From: Caballeronia turbans | GTDB taxonomy: Bacteria; Pseudomonadota; Gammaproteobacteria; Burkholderiales; Burkholderiaceae | DNA length: 64,000 bases | Direction of reading: 5' to 3' | NCBI GenBank assembly: GCA_001544655.2 | Contig: FCOD02000002.1 | Coordinates: forward strand, 248,001-312,000 | In this document: piece by piece, positions 46,380 to 56,287 of the stretch | Layout: each line of letters begins with the position of its first letter | Numbering within the stretch: the stretch's first letter is position 1 | The notes under the pieces: generated by a model | What the model was told of the DNA's origin: nothing | The model's database searches: none | What the model saw: the letters and a program-made list of their open reading frames with translations, nothing else | Position numbers and translations under genes: made by a program

Positions 46380-46667
46380 ATGAACAAACGAACCGCACCG
46401 TTGGCCGTCATCGCCCTGTCCGTCGCCGCGTTCGTCGCGATGCCCGTCGCGCAAGCGCAGGACACGGCCGCCTCCACGCCGAAGCAGATCAAGAAAGCCC
46501 AGCGCAAGGAGGCGCGCGCGAAGAAGAACGCCGAGCTGAAGCAACTGGAGCAGAACGGCTACAACCCGGCTGGCGAACAGACGAACTATCCGCAGAATCT
46601 GCAGAACGCGCAGGCGAAGATCAATGCGCAGAACGCCGGGAAACCGGCCCCGGCGTCGGCCCCGTAA
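46380..46667 (+). CDS. DUF4148 domain-containing exported protein
   Basis: 95 residues. Signal peptide MNKRTAPLAVIALSVAAFVA ending VAQAQ, then a strongly basic helix (KQIKKAQRKEARAKKNAELK) and the DUF4148 core LEQNGYNPAGEQTNYPQNLQ. This short periplasmic family is abundant in Burkholderia and has no known function. The basic helix before the domain is longer than usual. GGAGAAGATC lies before the ATG. Confidence 0.85.
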   Translation: MNKRTAPLAVIALSVAAFVAMPVAQAQDTAASTPKQIKKAQRKEARAKKNAELKQLEQNGYNPAGEQTNYPQNLQNAQAKINAQNAGKPAPASAP

Positions 46668-46813
46668 TCGATTCATCGTGTGGCGAAGACGCGGGAGACA
46701 TCCCGCGTTTTCCGCCGACTGCCTTCGGCATAGAAGGCAACACGCAAGGTGCAAGTTCCCGATCGTCGACGAAGCGCCGCGGACACGGCCGATGAAGCGC
46801 GGAGGATACGAGC

Positions 46814-48721
46814 ATGCGGTGGCGATCGTGGCTGTTGATCTTCGCGTTGTGCGACGCGCATGCGGCATCGCGCTACTACGCGCCGATGTCCTTCTATCCG
46901 CACGACGCCGTGCGCATCTCGCGCTTTGCAGCGGCGCCGGGCGCCATGCAGGTGCCCTACGGCGCGGGCGCGAGAGTCGGAGAAGGCGACTTCTACATCG
47001 TTTCGAACGCTACGTTCAAGGCATTGACGGCGCACATGCAACCGGACGGCACGATCGCGCTCGTTCAGTCGAAATGGACGCCGGAACTTGCCGCAAGTCA
47101 GGTCTGGACCGTCGATAAGGAAGGCAGCGGCTTTCGCCTGTATTCGAAACTCTACGGACGATACGTGACGCTCGGTGCGCGCGTGGGGCTCGAAGCGGCG
47201 TCGGGCGAAGCGCGGCAGAACTGGAGCATCGAAGCCGACGCGAACGCGGTGACCATCGCGGCAAGCGGCACGAAGACGGGGCTCGTCGTCACGCGTCACG
47301 CCCTGCGCGACGGCGCGTTCGTCGAAGTGAGCGCGCAGGCCGGGCAATGGCGTTTGTACGAGGTGCACAACGAAGGTGCGGATCACGCGTATCGCACGCA
47401 CGATGCAGCCCTGCAATCGACCTACGACAACGCGGCGAAGCGCTATCACCTGAGCGCCTATGCGCCCGATGCGATCGAAGCCGACCGGCTCGGCGGCTTT
47501 CGCTGGACCGACTATCATCCGTCGGGGCTGTATGTGTCGAAGGGAGAGTCCGTCGTGATAGATGTGAGCGGTCTCGCCGACGATGGTCCGGATGGCCTCG
47601 TCATCATGGTCGGCAACAAGAACGGCTTCTACAGACGTCAGCCCGCGGGCGATCCTCAGATGATCCTCGCGACGGAAGGGCGCAACGAATTCGTTGCGTC
47701 GCGCGATGGCTTGCTTTACTTCGAATACGTCGATAGCGGATTCAACGAGCGCCCGCGCATGTCGATCGATATCTTCGTGCGCGAAGGCGGCAAGCCTGTG
47801 CCGTTCTATACCGAGGCCGCGACGACGCTCGTCGAATGGCGCGCGATGCTGCAACGTTACGCCGATTCGCCGCTCGTCGAGATGGTCGGCAGGCGCACGA
47901 TGTTCACCGTCGCGCGCTCGATGTATGACAAGGCGGGCGCGGCGGACCCGGCCGCGCTGCTCGGCTATATCGGGCGGATCATGGGCTATCACGACGAGGT
48001 GTCCGGACTCGATGATTCGAGTGCGCTCGATGCACCCTCGCCGCTGCGCGTGCATTTCGTGCAGGACGCGATTTCCACGCACGCGGAGTTGCAGAACGCG
48101 TATATGTACGCGACGTACTACATGATCGGCCTGCCGCTGAACAGTGCCGCCGAGACCTTGCTACAAACCGCGAAGGCCGATGAATGGGGCGTGTGGCACG
48201 AGATGGGCCACATGTATCAGCAATGGGACTGGACGTGGCCCGGCGTAACCGAGACGACCGTGAACATCTATTCGCTGCACGCGCTGCAACGTCTCGGTAC
48301 GCCGATGGCCTCGCCGTTGATGCAAGTCGTCGATGCGCGCGGCAGAAAGAACCGGATCGAGCTCGCGGCGCTTTATCTTGCGCAGCCGTCGCGCAATTTT
48401 CTCGACGATGCATCGTTTCCACTGCCTTCCGAGGCGCTGTGGATCAGGCTCGTGATGTACGAGCAGTTGCGCCGCGCGCTCGGCGACGGCTTCTATGCGC
48501 GGCTGCACAAGTTCTATCGGCTGCATCCGCTGATGGAGGATGAAGGCGGCGACAGGCGCGCGGTCCAGACCTTCATACTGCGCGCCTGCATTGCGGCGAA
48601 TCTCGATTTGAGGGCGTTCTTCGAGCGATGGGGCTTGCCGGTCGATGCGGGTACGCACGCGGCTATCGGCAAATTGAAGCTGAATGCGCCTGCGACGGAT
48701 TTGACGCGCACGCGGATCTGA
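46814..48721 (+). CDS. Exported M60-type (enhancin-like) zinc metallopeptidase
   Basis: 635 residues. Signal peptide MRWRSWLLIFALCDAHA, a first module with RICIN/fascin-like strand patterns (RLYSKLYGRYVTLGARVGLE), a middle beta-rich region with LGGFRWTDYHPSGLYVSKGE, and the catalytic gluzincin motif HEMGH at 462-466 followed 14 residues later by the third ligand Glu480. This HExxH(8-28)E spacing and the surrounding WHEMGHMYQQ are M60 features. M60 peptidases often cut mucin-type glycoproteins. No anchor is seen, so it is probably secreted or periplasmic. Confidence 0.85.
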   Translation: MRWRSWLLIFALCDAHAASRYYAPMSFYPHDAVRISRFAAAPGAMQVPYGAGARVGEGDFYIVSNATFKALTAHMQPDGTIALVQSKWTPELAASQVWTVDKEGSGFRLYSKLYGRYVTLGARVGLEAASGEARQNWSIEADANAVTIAASGTKTGLVVTRHALRDGAFVEVSAQAGQWRLYEVHNEGADHAYRTHDAALQSTYDNAAKRYHLSAYAPDAIEADRLGGFRWTDYHPSGLYVSKGESVVIDVSGLADDGPDGLVIMVGNKNGFYRRQPAGDPQMILATEGRNEFVASRDGLLYFEYVDSGFNERPRMSIDIFVREGGKPVPFYTEAATTLVEWRAMLQRYADSPLVEMVGRRTMFTVARSMYDKAGAADPAALLGYIGRIMGYHDEVSGLDDSSALDAPSPLRVHFVQDAISTHAELQNAYMYATYYMIGLPLNSAAETLLQTAKADEWGVWHEMGHMYQQWDWTWPGVTETTVNIYSLHALQRLGTPMASPLMQVVDARGRKNRIELAALYLAQPSRNFLDDASFPLPSEALWIRLVMYEQLRRALGDGFYARLHKFYRLHPLMEDEGGDRRAVQTFILRACIAANLDLRAFFERWGLPVDAGTHAAIGKLKLNAPATDLTRTRI

Positions 48722-48726
48722 CGCGC

Positions 48727-48753
48727 AAAAAAACCGCCGACGCGCGAGGCGGT
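48727..48753 (-). terminator. Rho-independent terminator after the EAL gene
   Basis: On the minus strand ACCGCC (48753-48748) and GGCGGT (48738-48733) form a 6-bp stem that leads into seven T residues. It lies 49 bases past the EAL stop codon and may also serve the convergent M60 gene on the other strand. Confidence 0.7.
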
Positions 48754-48801
48754 CGGCGAAGTTCTGGCTCTTGCGAGGGCTGCCAGAAACGCTTCGACCA
48801 T

Positions 48802-49686
48802 TCATGCCGCATCGGCTAGCCGGATGTCGCTGCGCCCGTCCCGCCGCGTGGCTCTGCGCCGCGTCATCGCACGACCTATGCGCGCGCCCGGCACGTTATC
48901 GATGCCGAATGCGGGCCGCGCGAGAAAGAAACCCTGCGCGAGCACATGCGGCCACTGCGCGATCCACTGCGCCTGCGCGGCCGTCTCGACACCTTCGACG
49001 ACAATTGCCACCTTGAGCCGCGTCAGCAGCGCGAGCACCGACGAAAACACCATGCACGCATTCGGGCTGCGCGGCGCTTCGGCCAGCAGCTCCTTCGCGA
49101 TCTTCACCGTGCCGAAGTCGATCGGACCGAGTGCGGCGAGACACGAGTAGCCCGTGCCGAAGTCGTCCATCGCGACGCTCACGCCCTTGTGCTTGAGATG
49201 ACTCACTACCTTCGGCATCGACGGCATGCGCGCCAGGTCTTCGCTTTCGAGCAATTCCAGCTCGATGCAATCGGGGGTGACCCCGTGCGACCGGCAAATC
49301 GAGTCCATGCGGTCCGCGAATCCCGGCAGCGCCGCGACCGATGGCGGCACGTTCACCGCGACCGAATAATGCGCGCCGCCGCGCGCCCGCCACGCCCCGA
49401 TTTCGGACGCAACGACGTTCAGCACGAACCACGTGAGTTCGCGCATGAGGTCGGCGTCCTTGAAGGCCTCGCTGAATGCGCCCGGCAGCAATACGCCGTA
49501 CTCCGGATGACGCCAGCGAATGAGCGCTTCCATTTGCGCGAGTTCGCCACTGTCGACTCGGTAGATTCCCTGATAGGCGATGCAGAATTCTCCGGCCTCG
49601 AGGCCGTCGAGTATGCGATGCCTGAATGCATGATCTGAGTTCGGCGCGGCTTTCGCGACAGGCGAGCCGTGTGTCGTTCTGTTCAT
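48802..49686 (-). CDS. EAL domain cyclic di-GMP phosphodiesterase
   Basis: 294 residues, a stand-alone EAL domain. Seen: Glu53 in QMEALIRWRHP, VAVNVPPS (Asn ligand), CIELELLESE, MDDFGTGYSCLAALG with both Asp residues, and EGVETAAQAQW. The usual LKID motif is VKIAK, so Lys is kept but the following Asp is Ala; activity is likely but perhaps altered. The start at 49686 puts MNRTTHGSPV first. No sensor domain is attached. A terminator follows. Confidence 0.85.
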   Translation of the reverse strand: MNRTTHGSPVAKAAPNSDHAFRHRILDGLEAGEFCIAYQGIYRVDSGELAQMEALIRWRHPEYGVLLPGAFSEAFKDADLMRELTWFVLNVVASEIGAWRARGGAHYSVAVNVPPSVAALPGFADRMDSICRSHGVTPDCIELELLESEDLARMPSMPKVVSHLKHKGVSVAMDDFGTGYSCLAALGPIDFGTVKIAKELLAEAPRSPNACMVFSSVLALLTRLKVAIVVEGVETAAQAQWIAQWPHVLAQGFFLARPAFGIDNVPGARIGRAMTRRRATRRDGRSDIRLADAA

Positions 49687-49985
49687 GCTTGAGCCACCCC
49701 TCCCAGTTGGTCGTGGAGGCGGTTGCACGAGTCGTGCCAGACTTGCAGACTGTGCGCAATGCGAAGCCTCACAACGTTTGCGCGCCGGCGCATGCTGTCA
49801 CGATTGCGGCACGAGGCGTCACGCCGCGTTCAGGGTTGCGTACCGATTTCGTGACGCCTTCTGCTGTGTGGGCTGGCGCACATAAGCCGAGTTCGCGTCC
49901 GCCTGCATCGGCATGCCGTTTTGAAGCTTCTGCTCAATAATTCTGGAACGTTTGTAATCCGGACCGATGCCGAAAGAATGGCTGG

Positions 49986-51107
49986 TCAGGCGGTTGCGGT
50001 CTGCGCGACTGGCCACATGCGTTCGAGCGCGCTGCCATCCTCGCGGAACAGATGCACATGGCGAATGCTGAAGCCCGCATTGAGGCGCTGCCCTTCGACG
50101 GCCGTCGATTCGCCCGAACCCTTCACCTGAATCACGAGTTCGTTTGGCAACCGCACATGCAGCAGCGTCTCGCCGCCGAGATGCTCGATCACCATGACTT
50201 CGCCGGAGAGACCGCTGTCGATATCGCCGCCGCCTGCTTCGACGAAATGCTCGGGCCGGATGCCGAGCGTGAGCGTTTCGCCCGCTCGCACGGTCGACGC
50301 CGCAAAAGGCAGCGTAAGCGGCTCGCCGCCGGGCAGCTCGATGGTGACCCCGGCGGCATCGACCCGCATCACGCGCACGTCCATGAAGTTCATCTTAGGC
50401 GAGCCGATGAAGCCCGCCACGAAGCGATTGTGCGGCGTGCGATACAACTCGAGCGGCGAGCCGATCTGTTCGACGCGTCCGTGATTCAGCACGACGATGC
50501 GATCGGCCATCGTCATGGCTTCGGTCTGATCGTGCGTGACGTAGATCATCGTCGCATTGAGCTGCTTGTGCAGCTTGATGAGTTCGAGACGCATCTGCAC
50601 GCGTAATGCGGCATCGAGATTGGAAAGCGGTTCGTCGAAGAGAAAGACCTTAGGCTCGCGCACGATCGAACGTCCAATGGCAACGCGCTGACGCTGCCCG
50701 CCCGACAATGCGCGCGGACGGCGTTCGAGCAGCTGGCCGATCTGCAGAATCTCCGCCGCGCGATGCACGCGCTCTTTGATCTGCGCTTCGGGCAACTTGA
50801 GCATGCGCAGCCCGAACGCGATGTTTTCGTAGACCGACATGTGCGGATAGAGCGCGTACGACTGAAACACCATCGCGACGCCGCGTTGCGAAGGCTCGAG
50901 CTCGGTGACGTCTTCGCCGCCGATCAGTACTTGCCCCGAGTCGCTGCGTTCGAGACCTGCGATGGTGCGCAGCAAGGTGGACTTGCCGCACCCCGAGGGA
51001 CCGACGAAGACCATGAACTCGCGATCTGTCACCTCGATGTCGACGCCCTTCAACACATCGACGCCCGCGAAGCTCTTGCGGATCTGCTGCAAATGGACTG
51101 CGCTCAT
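49986..51107 (-). CDS. Polyol/sugar ABC transporter ATP-binding protein (UgpC/MalK-like)
   Basis: 373 residues. ABC ATPase domain: Walker A GPSGCGKSTLLR, Q-loop VFQSYALYPHM, signature LSGGQRQRVAIGR and Walker B VFLFDEPLSNLD, H-loop YVTHDQTEAM. A C-terminal OB-like regulatory domain follows (about residues 240-373), as in MalK/UgpC. AGGAGAC lies before the ATG at 51107. It diverges from the binding protein and permease genes but surely powers them; the operator region lies between. Confidence 0.92.
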   Translation of the reverse strand: MSAVHLQQIRKSFAGVDVLKGVDIEVTDREFMVFVGPSGCGKSTLLRTIAGLERSDSGQVLIGGEDVTELEPSQRGVAMVFQSYALYPHMSVYENIAFGLRMLKLPEAQIKERVHRAAEILQIGQLLERRPRALSGGQRQRVAIGRSIVREPKVFLFDEPLSNLDAALRVQMRLELIKLHKQLNATMIYVTHDQTEAMTMADRIVVLNHGRVEQIGSPLELYRTPHNRFVAGFIGSPKMNFMDVRVMRVDAAGVTIELPGGEPLTLPFAASTVRAGETLTLGIRPEHFVEAGGGDIDSGLSGEVMVIEHLGGETLLHVRLPNELVIQVKGSGESTAVEGQRLNAGFSIRHVHLFREDGSALERMWPVAQTATA

Positions 51108-51189
51108 ACGTTGTCTCCTGTTTGCTGCGGCAGCGCAGCATCGGACGCATCGTCGAATTTGTTCTTGACAACCTGCTCGCGCCAAAATA

Positions 51190-51214
51190 TACAATTGTAA
51201 AACCGAAATTACAA
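51190..51214. promoter_or_regulatory. Overlapping dyads, candidate SorC operator of the polyol operon
   Basis: TACAATTGTA (51190-51199) is a perfect 10-bp palindrome, and TTGTAA (51195-51200) with TTACAA (51209-51214) forms a second inverted pair 8 bases apart. They lie in the 175-base divergent region, 69-93 bases from the binding-protein start, and would suit the SorC-family protein encoded in the operon. Confidence 0.5.
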
Positions 51215-51282
51215 GTGAAACGACGCACGACAAAGCCGAACCCGTAAGCCTTACCCGCTCGATAAAAACCAAGGAGACAGGC

Positions 51283-52653
51283 ATGAAGAAGCGCTTCATC
51301 CCGGCCACGCAGCTCGGCCCGATCAAACACGTCGCGGCGGTCGCGCTGCTGGCGGCGAGCGCAGCGTTCGCCGCATCGAACGCGCAGGCCTGGACTTTGA
51401 AGGAAGCGGCGCAGCCATACTCGGGCACCACGATCAAGGCCATCTTTCTCGATCGTCCCGGCTACAAGGCCGCGCAGCAACTGATCCCGCAGTTCGAGAA
51501 AGAGACGGGCATCAAGGTGCGCTGGGAAGTGATTCCTTACGAGAACACGCGCGAGAAGGAAGTGCTCAACTTCGTTGGTGGCGGCGATCAGGACATCGTG
51601 CTCGTCGATGTCGTGTGGATCGGCGAATTCGCGAGCAACAAGTGGCTCGTGCCGATCAAGAAGTTCACCGACGATCCGAAACTCGCCGACCCGAACCTGA
51701 ACCTCAAGGGCTTCTTCCCGATCCTGCTCGATTCGTTCGGCACGTGGGACAAGGTCACCTACGGTCTGCCGTTCGATAACTATTCGGGCCTCATGTTCTA
51801 CAACAAGTGCATGTTGAAGGACGCGGGTTTCGACGAACCGCCGAAAACCTGGGACGAGTTGCTCAACACGTATGCGCCGAAGCTCACGAAGGGCGACAAG
51901 TTCGCGTTCGCGTTGCAGTCGCGGCGCGGCGAGACGCAATCGGCGGATAGCTTCATGCGCGTGCTGTGGCCGAATGGCGGCTCGCTGCTCGATGCGAAGT
52001 TCAAGTCGAATCTGATGTCCGCGCAATCGCAGGCGGGCCTCGAATATCGGCAGAAGCTGATGAAGTACATGCCACCGGGCATCGTTGATTTCGATCATGC
52101 GGAAGCGGTGAACGCACTCGCGCAAGGCCAGGTCGCGATGATCACCGAGTGGTCCGCGTTCTATCCGACACTGACCGATCCGAGCAAGTCGAAGCTCGGC
52201 AACTGTCTCGCGATCACCACCGAGCCGAAAGGTTCCGCTGGCCTCAAGCCGGCGCTCGGCGGCTTCTCGCTCGCCGTGAACGCGAAGTCGAACGCGAAGA
52301 AGCAGGCGGCGTCGTGGCTGTTCATTCAATGGATCACGTCGGAAGCGATGGCGAAGCCCTACCTCGAAGCGGGCGGCGTGCCGGCGCGCACGGCGGTGTA
52401 TCAGGACAAGGCCGTGCAGGACAAGTATCCGTTCGTGAAGCCGATGGTCGAATCGTGGCAGGGCGGCGTGCCGGATTATCGTCCGCGCTTCCCGGAATGG
52501 CCTGCCGTGTCGGAGGTCATCGGCGAATGGGGCAGCAAGATGATGCTCGGCCAGGTGACGGTGAAGGAAGGCGCGCAGACCATCGGTCAGAAGACCGAGG
52601 ACATCCTGAAGAAAGCGGGCTATTACGACGGCAAGAAGCCTTTGCTGAAGTAA
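51283..52653 (+). CDS. Polyol/sugar ABC transporter substrate-binding protein
   Basis: 456 residues. Signal peptide [20 protein letters not shown] with hydrophobic core ending AQAW. The mature protein shows [58 protein letters not shown] and [14 protein letters not shown]. This is the extracellular solute-binding family 1 used for polyols such as sorbitol or mannitol. AAGGAGAC is 9 bases before the ATG. First gene of a seven-gene plus-strand operon. Confidence 0.9.
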   Translation: MKKRFIPATQLGPIKHVAAVALLAASAAFAASNAQAWTLKEAAQPYSGTTIKAIFLDRPGYKAAQQLIPQFEKETGIKVRWEVIPYENTREKEVLNFVGGGDQDIVLVDVVWIGEFASNKWLVPIKKFTDDPKLADPNLNLKGFFPILLDSFGTWDKVTYGLPFDNYSGLMFYNKCMLKDAGFDEPPKTWDELLNTYAPKLTKGDKFAFALQSRRGETQSADSFMRVLWPNGGSLLDAKFKSNLMSAQSQAGLEYRQKLMKYMPPGIVDFDHAEAVNALAQGQVAMITEWSAFYPTLTDPSKSKLGNCLAITTEPKGSAGLKPALGGFSLAVNAKSNAKKQAASWLFIQWITSEAMAKPYLEAGGVPARTAVYQDKAVQDKYPFVKPMVESWQGGVPDYRPRFPEWPAVSEVIGEWGSKMMLGQVTVKEGAQTIGQKTEDILKKAGYYDGKKPLLK

Positions 52654-52681
52654 CTTCATTCAAGGAACCGGAGGCGTTCGA

Positions 52682-53611
52682 ATGGCTTCACCTGCAATGC
52701 GTGCGCGTGGACCGCGCAAGCCCGCGCGCTACTTCGGCATCGTGCCGCGTTCGCCCGCTTTCTGGTTCCTGATACCCGCAATCGCCGCGCTCGCGGTCAT
52801 CGGCATCTATCCGCTGCTGCTTGCGCTCTATAACTCGTTCCATCAGTACAAGCTCGCGGATCTGGGTTCGGGAACGCCGTTCATCGGTGTCGACAATTAC
52901 ATCGCGACGCTGACCGATCCGAGCTTCTGGGGCGCGCTCGGACGCACCGCGTTGTTCCTCTGCGTGACCTTGCCGATCGAGATCGCGCTCGGCCTCTTCG
53001 CCGCGCTTTTGCTTCATCGCACGGAATTGCCGTGGATGCGTGCGGCCGCGCGTGTGAGCCTTGTCATTCCCATGGCGACGACGTATGCGGTCGTCGGCCT
53101 CATCGGGCGGCTGATCTTCAATCGTCAGTTCGGCGTGGCGAACTATCTGACCGGGCTCGTCGGCATTCCGCCGCAAGACTGGCTCGCCGATCCGACGCTC
53201 GCGTTCGTCTCCGTGATGATCATGGATATCTGGCAATGGACGCCGTTCTGCGCGCTGATCCTGCTCGCCGGACTGTCGATGGTGCCCAAAGAAGCCGAAG
53301 AAGCCGCGCGCCTCGAAACGCCGAAGTGGAGCATGATTCTCTGGCACCTGCAGCGTCCGTATCTGCTTCCGGGTCTCACGGCCATTCTCATTCTTCGCTC
53401 GGCCGACATGCTCAAGATGTTCGATGCCGTCTTCACGATGACGCGCGGCGGGCCCGGCGCCGCGACGGAATTCATCAGCGTCTATATCCAGCGCGTGGGC
53501 TTTCGTCTCTTCGATCAGGGCATGGCGTCCGCGCAGGCGATCATCCTGCTCATCCTGACGATCGTGCTGTCGCGTCTTTATATCCGTTTCGTGTATCGGG
53601 AGGCTGCGTGA
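52682..53611 (+). CDS. Polyol/sugar ABC transporter permease, MalF-like
   Basis: 309 residues with six hydrophobic segments, starting with SPAFWFLIPAIAALAVIGIY. The EAA loop reads SMVPKEAEEAARLETPKWSM, which contacts the ATPase. It starts 28 bases after the binding protein gene and overlaps the second permease by 4 bases (GTGA). Confidence 0.88.
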   Translation: MASPAMRARGPRKPARYFGIVPRSPAFWFLIPAIAALAVIGIYPLLLALYNSFHQYKLADLGSGTPFIGVDNYIATLTDPSFWGALGRTALFLCVTLPIEIALGLFAALLLHRTELPWMRAAARVSLVIPMATTYAVVGLIGRLIFNRQFGVANYLTGLVGIPPQDWLADPTLAFVSVMIMDIWQWTPFCALILLAGLSMVPKEAEEAARLETPKWSMILWHLQRPYLLPGLTAILILRSADMLKMFDAVFTMTRGGPGAATEFISVYIQRVGFRLFDQGMASAQAIILLILTIVLSRLYIRFVYREAA

Positions 53612-54474
53612 GTTCGATCAATATGCCAGTCACGCAACGCGCGAAGCGCGCACGGGCCGCAAGAAAACGCGCCACTGTATGGCATTTTATCGGTCTGGTG
53701 GTCGTGTTTCTGTCGTCGGTGTTTCCGTTCTACTGGATGGTGACGACGAGCCTGAAAAGCCAGGCCGATGCGCTCGCGTATCCGCCGAAATGGCTGTTCT
53801 CGCCCACCTTCCATCACTACACCGCGGCGCTCTTCGAACATGACGTGGCGGGCAGCCTGCTGAACTCGCTCATCATCGCGTGCAGCACGACGGTCCTCGC
53901 GATCCTGCTCGGCACACCCGCCGCCTATGCGCTCGCGCGCTACGAATTCCGCGGCAAGGAAGACTTGTGGTTCTGGTTCATCTCGAACCGCATGGTGAGC
54001 CCGGTCGTGCTCGCGGTGCCGTTCTTCCTGATCGCGACGAAGCTCGATCTCGTCGATACGCATATCGTGCTGATCCTGCTGTATCTGACGTTCTCGTTGC
54101 CGATCGTCGTATGGATCTGCACGGACCAGTTCCGCAACATTCCAGTCGAGCTCGACGAAGCCGCGCGTCTCGACGGTGCGTCGCCGTGGCGCGTGTTCTG
54201 GCGCATCAATCTGCCGCTCGCGATGCCGGGCATCGTCGTCTCGGCGATCTTCGCGTTCATTTTCTCGTGGAACGATCTGCTCTATGCGCTCGTGCTGACG
54301 CGCAGCGACGCGATTACATCGCCCGTCGCCGCAACGAGCTACATGAGCGGCTATGAATTGCCGTGGGGCGAGATCATGGCGACGGGCACGCTGATCGTGC
54401 TGCCGATGGTGGTATTCGCGCTGCTCGTGTCGGGCCGACTCGTGCAAGGCCTGACGATGGGCGCGGTGAAATAA
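53608..54474 (+). CDS. Polyol/sugar ABC transporter permease, MalG-like, GTG start
   Basis: 288 residues, six hydrophobic segments. The EAA loop NIPVELDEAARLDGASPWRV is well conserved. The GTG at 53608 overlaps the stop of the first permease (GTGA) with GGGAGG just upstream, which favours it over an in-frame ATG at 53623. It completes the importer. Confidence 0.88.
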   Translation: MSSINMPVTQRAKRARAARKRATVWHFIGLVVVFLSSVFPFYWMVTTSLKSQADALAYPPKWLFSPTFHHYTAALFEHDVAGSLLNSLIIACSTTVLAILLGTPAAYALARYEFRGKEDLWFWFISNRMVSPVVLAVPFFLIATKLDLVDTHIVLILLYLTFSLPIVVWICTDQFRNIPVELDEAARLDGASPWRVFWRINLPLAMPGIVVSAIFAFIFSWNDLLYALVLTRSDAITSPVAATSYMSGYELPWGEIMATGTLIVLPMVVFALLVSGRLVQGLTMGAVK

Positions 54475-54508
54475 AATCCCGCAGCCTTTCATTGAACAAC
54501 GGAACAGC

Positions 54509-55501
54509 ATGACCATAAGCATGAGCAAGAGCGCACCGTCCATCGCCATCGCGGAAGCGGACGAGTCCATCGATTCGGAAGAAGAACTCCAGGCGCGCGT
54601 CGCGTGGCACTACTACGTCGGCAATCTGACGCAGCAGGAGATCGCGCAACGCATCGGCAGCAACCGCGTGCGCGTGAACCGGCTGCTCGCCGCGAGCCGC
54701 GAATCCGGCCTCGTGCAGATCACGATCAACAGCAAGATCGCGCCGTGCGTCGCGCTCGAAGAAGCGCTCGCGAAGCGCTTCGGCCTCGAATGCGCGGTCG
54801 TCGTGCCGACCGGCGCGAACAACGAAGCGAACAATGCGGCGCTCGGCATCGGCGCAGCTTCCTACTTCGCCAAGCAGATCGTTGCAGGGCAAACCATCGG
54901 TCTCGGCTGGGGCCGGACGATTCGCGCGGTGCTGCGCGCGATGCCGCAGCGCACGTATGGCGCGGTGTCGGCGGTGTCGTTGCAGGGCGGCTTGTCGCAT
55001 TGCCCGAGCATCAATACGTTCGATATCGTGTCGGACTTCGCGAACATCTGCCGCGCCGATGGCTATCTCTTCGCCGCGCCGATTTACGTGAGCAGTCAGA
55101 AAGCGCGCGACGTGATCCTGCAGGAAGAGACCGTGCGGGAAACATATGAACTCGCGCGCAACGCCGACCTCGCATTGCTCACGTGCGGCGATCTGACGGA
55201 ATCGCTCGTCGTGACTTACGGCATCGACAATCCCGAGCAACTGCGCACGCTGCAAAAGGCGGGCGCGGTCGGCGACATGCTCGGTCATTTCATGGATGAA
55301 GACGGCGAACTGATCGATCATCCGCTGAACCGTCGCACCGTCGCGATCACGCTCGATGACTTGCGACGGGTGAAGCGCGTGATTCTGGTGAGCGGCGGCC
55401 AGAAGAAATTCCATGTGACGCGCGCGGCGTTGCGCGGGCGCTATCCGTCGGTGCTCGTGACCGACGAGGACACCGCACGGCGTCTGTGCGACGAGCCTTG
55501 A
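54509..55501 (+). CDS. SorC family sugar-binding transcriptional regulator
   Basis: 330 residues. N-terminal HTH: NLTQQEIAQRIGSNRVRVNR near residues 43-62, then a sugar-isomerase-like effector domain with GLGWGRTIRAVLRAM and AVSLQGGLSHCPSINTFDIV. SorC proteins sense phosphorylated or free polyols and often sit inside the operons they control, as here. The dyads at 51190-51214 are the obvious target. No kinase is encoded, so the effector may be the unphosphorylated polyol or ketose. Confidence 0.88.
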   Translation: MTISMSKSAPSIAIAEADESIDSEEELQARVAWHYYVGNLTQQEIAQRIGSNRVRVNRLLAASRESGLVQITINSKIAPCVALEEALAKRFGLECAVVVPTGANNEANNAALGIGAASYFAKQIVAGQTIGLGWGRTIRAVLRAMPQRTYGAVSAVSLQGGLSHCPSINTFDIVSDFANICRADGYLFAAPIYVSSQKARDVILQEETVRETYELARNADLALLTCGDLTESLVVTYGIDNPEQLRTLQKAGAVGDMLGHFMDEDGELIDHPLNRRTVAITLDDLRRVKRVILVSGGQKKFHVTRAALRGRYPSVLVTDEDTARRLCDEP

Positions 55502-55511
55502 AGACGACACC

Positions 55512-56258
55512 ATGACAGCTATCGACAGAAACCGCGAGTTCGCGGGCAAGACCGTGCTCGTCACGGGCGCGGGCAAGGGCATCGGTCATGCGACAGTGCA
55601 TCTGCTGATCGAGCGCGGCGCGCGCGTGATCGCATTGAGCCGCAGCGCCGCCGACCTCGATGCGCTGAAGAATGAGACCGGCTGCGAAACCATCGCCGTC
55701 GATCTCGCCGATGCACACGCTGCGCGCGAAGCCGCGCGCGCGGTTCAGCCCGTGGATCTGCTCGTGAACAACGCGGGCATCGCGATACTGGAGCCGTTCC
55801 TCGATACGTCCGTCGAAGCCTTCGACCTCACGATGAACGTGAACCTGCGCGCCACGATGATCGTCGCGCAGGAGTGCGCGAAGAGCATGATCGCGCGCGG
55901 CGTCGGCGGATCGATCGTCAACGTGTCGAGCTTGTCGGCGAATGTCGGTTTTGCGCTGCATGCGGCCTATTGCGCATCGAAAGGCGGGCTCGACGCCATG
56001 ACCCGCGTGATGGCCAACGAACTCGGTCCGCATGGCATTCGCGTGAACGCCGTGCTTCCCACCGTCACGATGACGCCGATGGGCGAACGCGCGTGGAGCG
56101 ATCCCGCCAAGGCCGGGCCCATGCTCGCGCGCATTCCGATGAATCGTTTCGTGCAGCCGGTGGAAGTGGCGCGAACGATCGCGTACCTGCTCTCCGACGA
56201 TTCAAGCATGGTGAGCGGCGTGAGTCTGTTGGTCGATGGCGGATTCCAGTCCTGCTGA
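55512..56258 (+). CDS. SDR family oxidoreductase, polyol/ketose type
   Basis: 248 residues. [17 protein letters not shown] cofactor motif, NNAG, catalytic Ser in [10 protein letters not shown], Tyr-Lys in YCASK, and a C-terminal [14 protein letters not shown]. This resembles the dehydrogenases that oxidise xylitol, threitol or similar polyols (or reduce xylulose). It follows the regulator by 10 bases and precedes two MDR enzymes, so it works in the same catabolic route. Confidence 0.85.
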   Translation: MTAIDRNREFAGKTVLVTGAGKGIGHATVHLLIERGARVIALSRSAADLDALKNETGCETIAVDLADAHAAREAARAVQPVDLLVNNAGIAILEPFLDTSVEAFDLTMNVNLRATMIVAQECAKSMIARGVGGSIVNVSSLSANVGFALHAAYCASKGGLDAMTRVMANELGPHGIRVNAVLPTVTMTPMGERAWSDPAKAGPMLARIPMNRFVQPVEVARTIAYLLSDDSSMVSGVSLLVDGGFQSC

Positions 56259-56287
56259 TGCCGCTTATCTCTCTCAAAGGAACGACG

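Noticed and set aside
50650-52659. A 669-codon minus-strand frame spanning the binding protein and ATPase genes
   Set aside because: It crosses the divergent promoter and reads in the wrong frame of both recognised genes.
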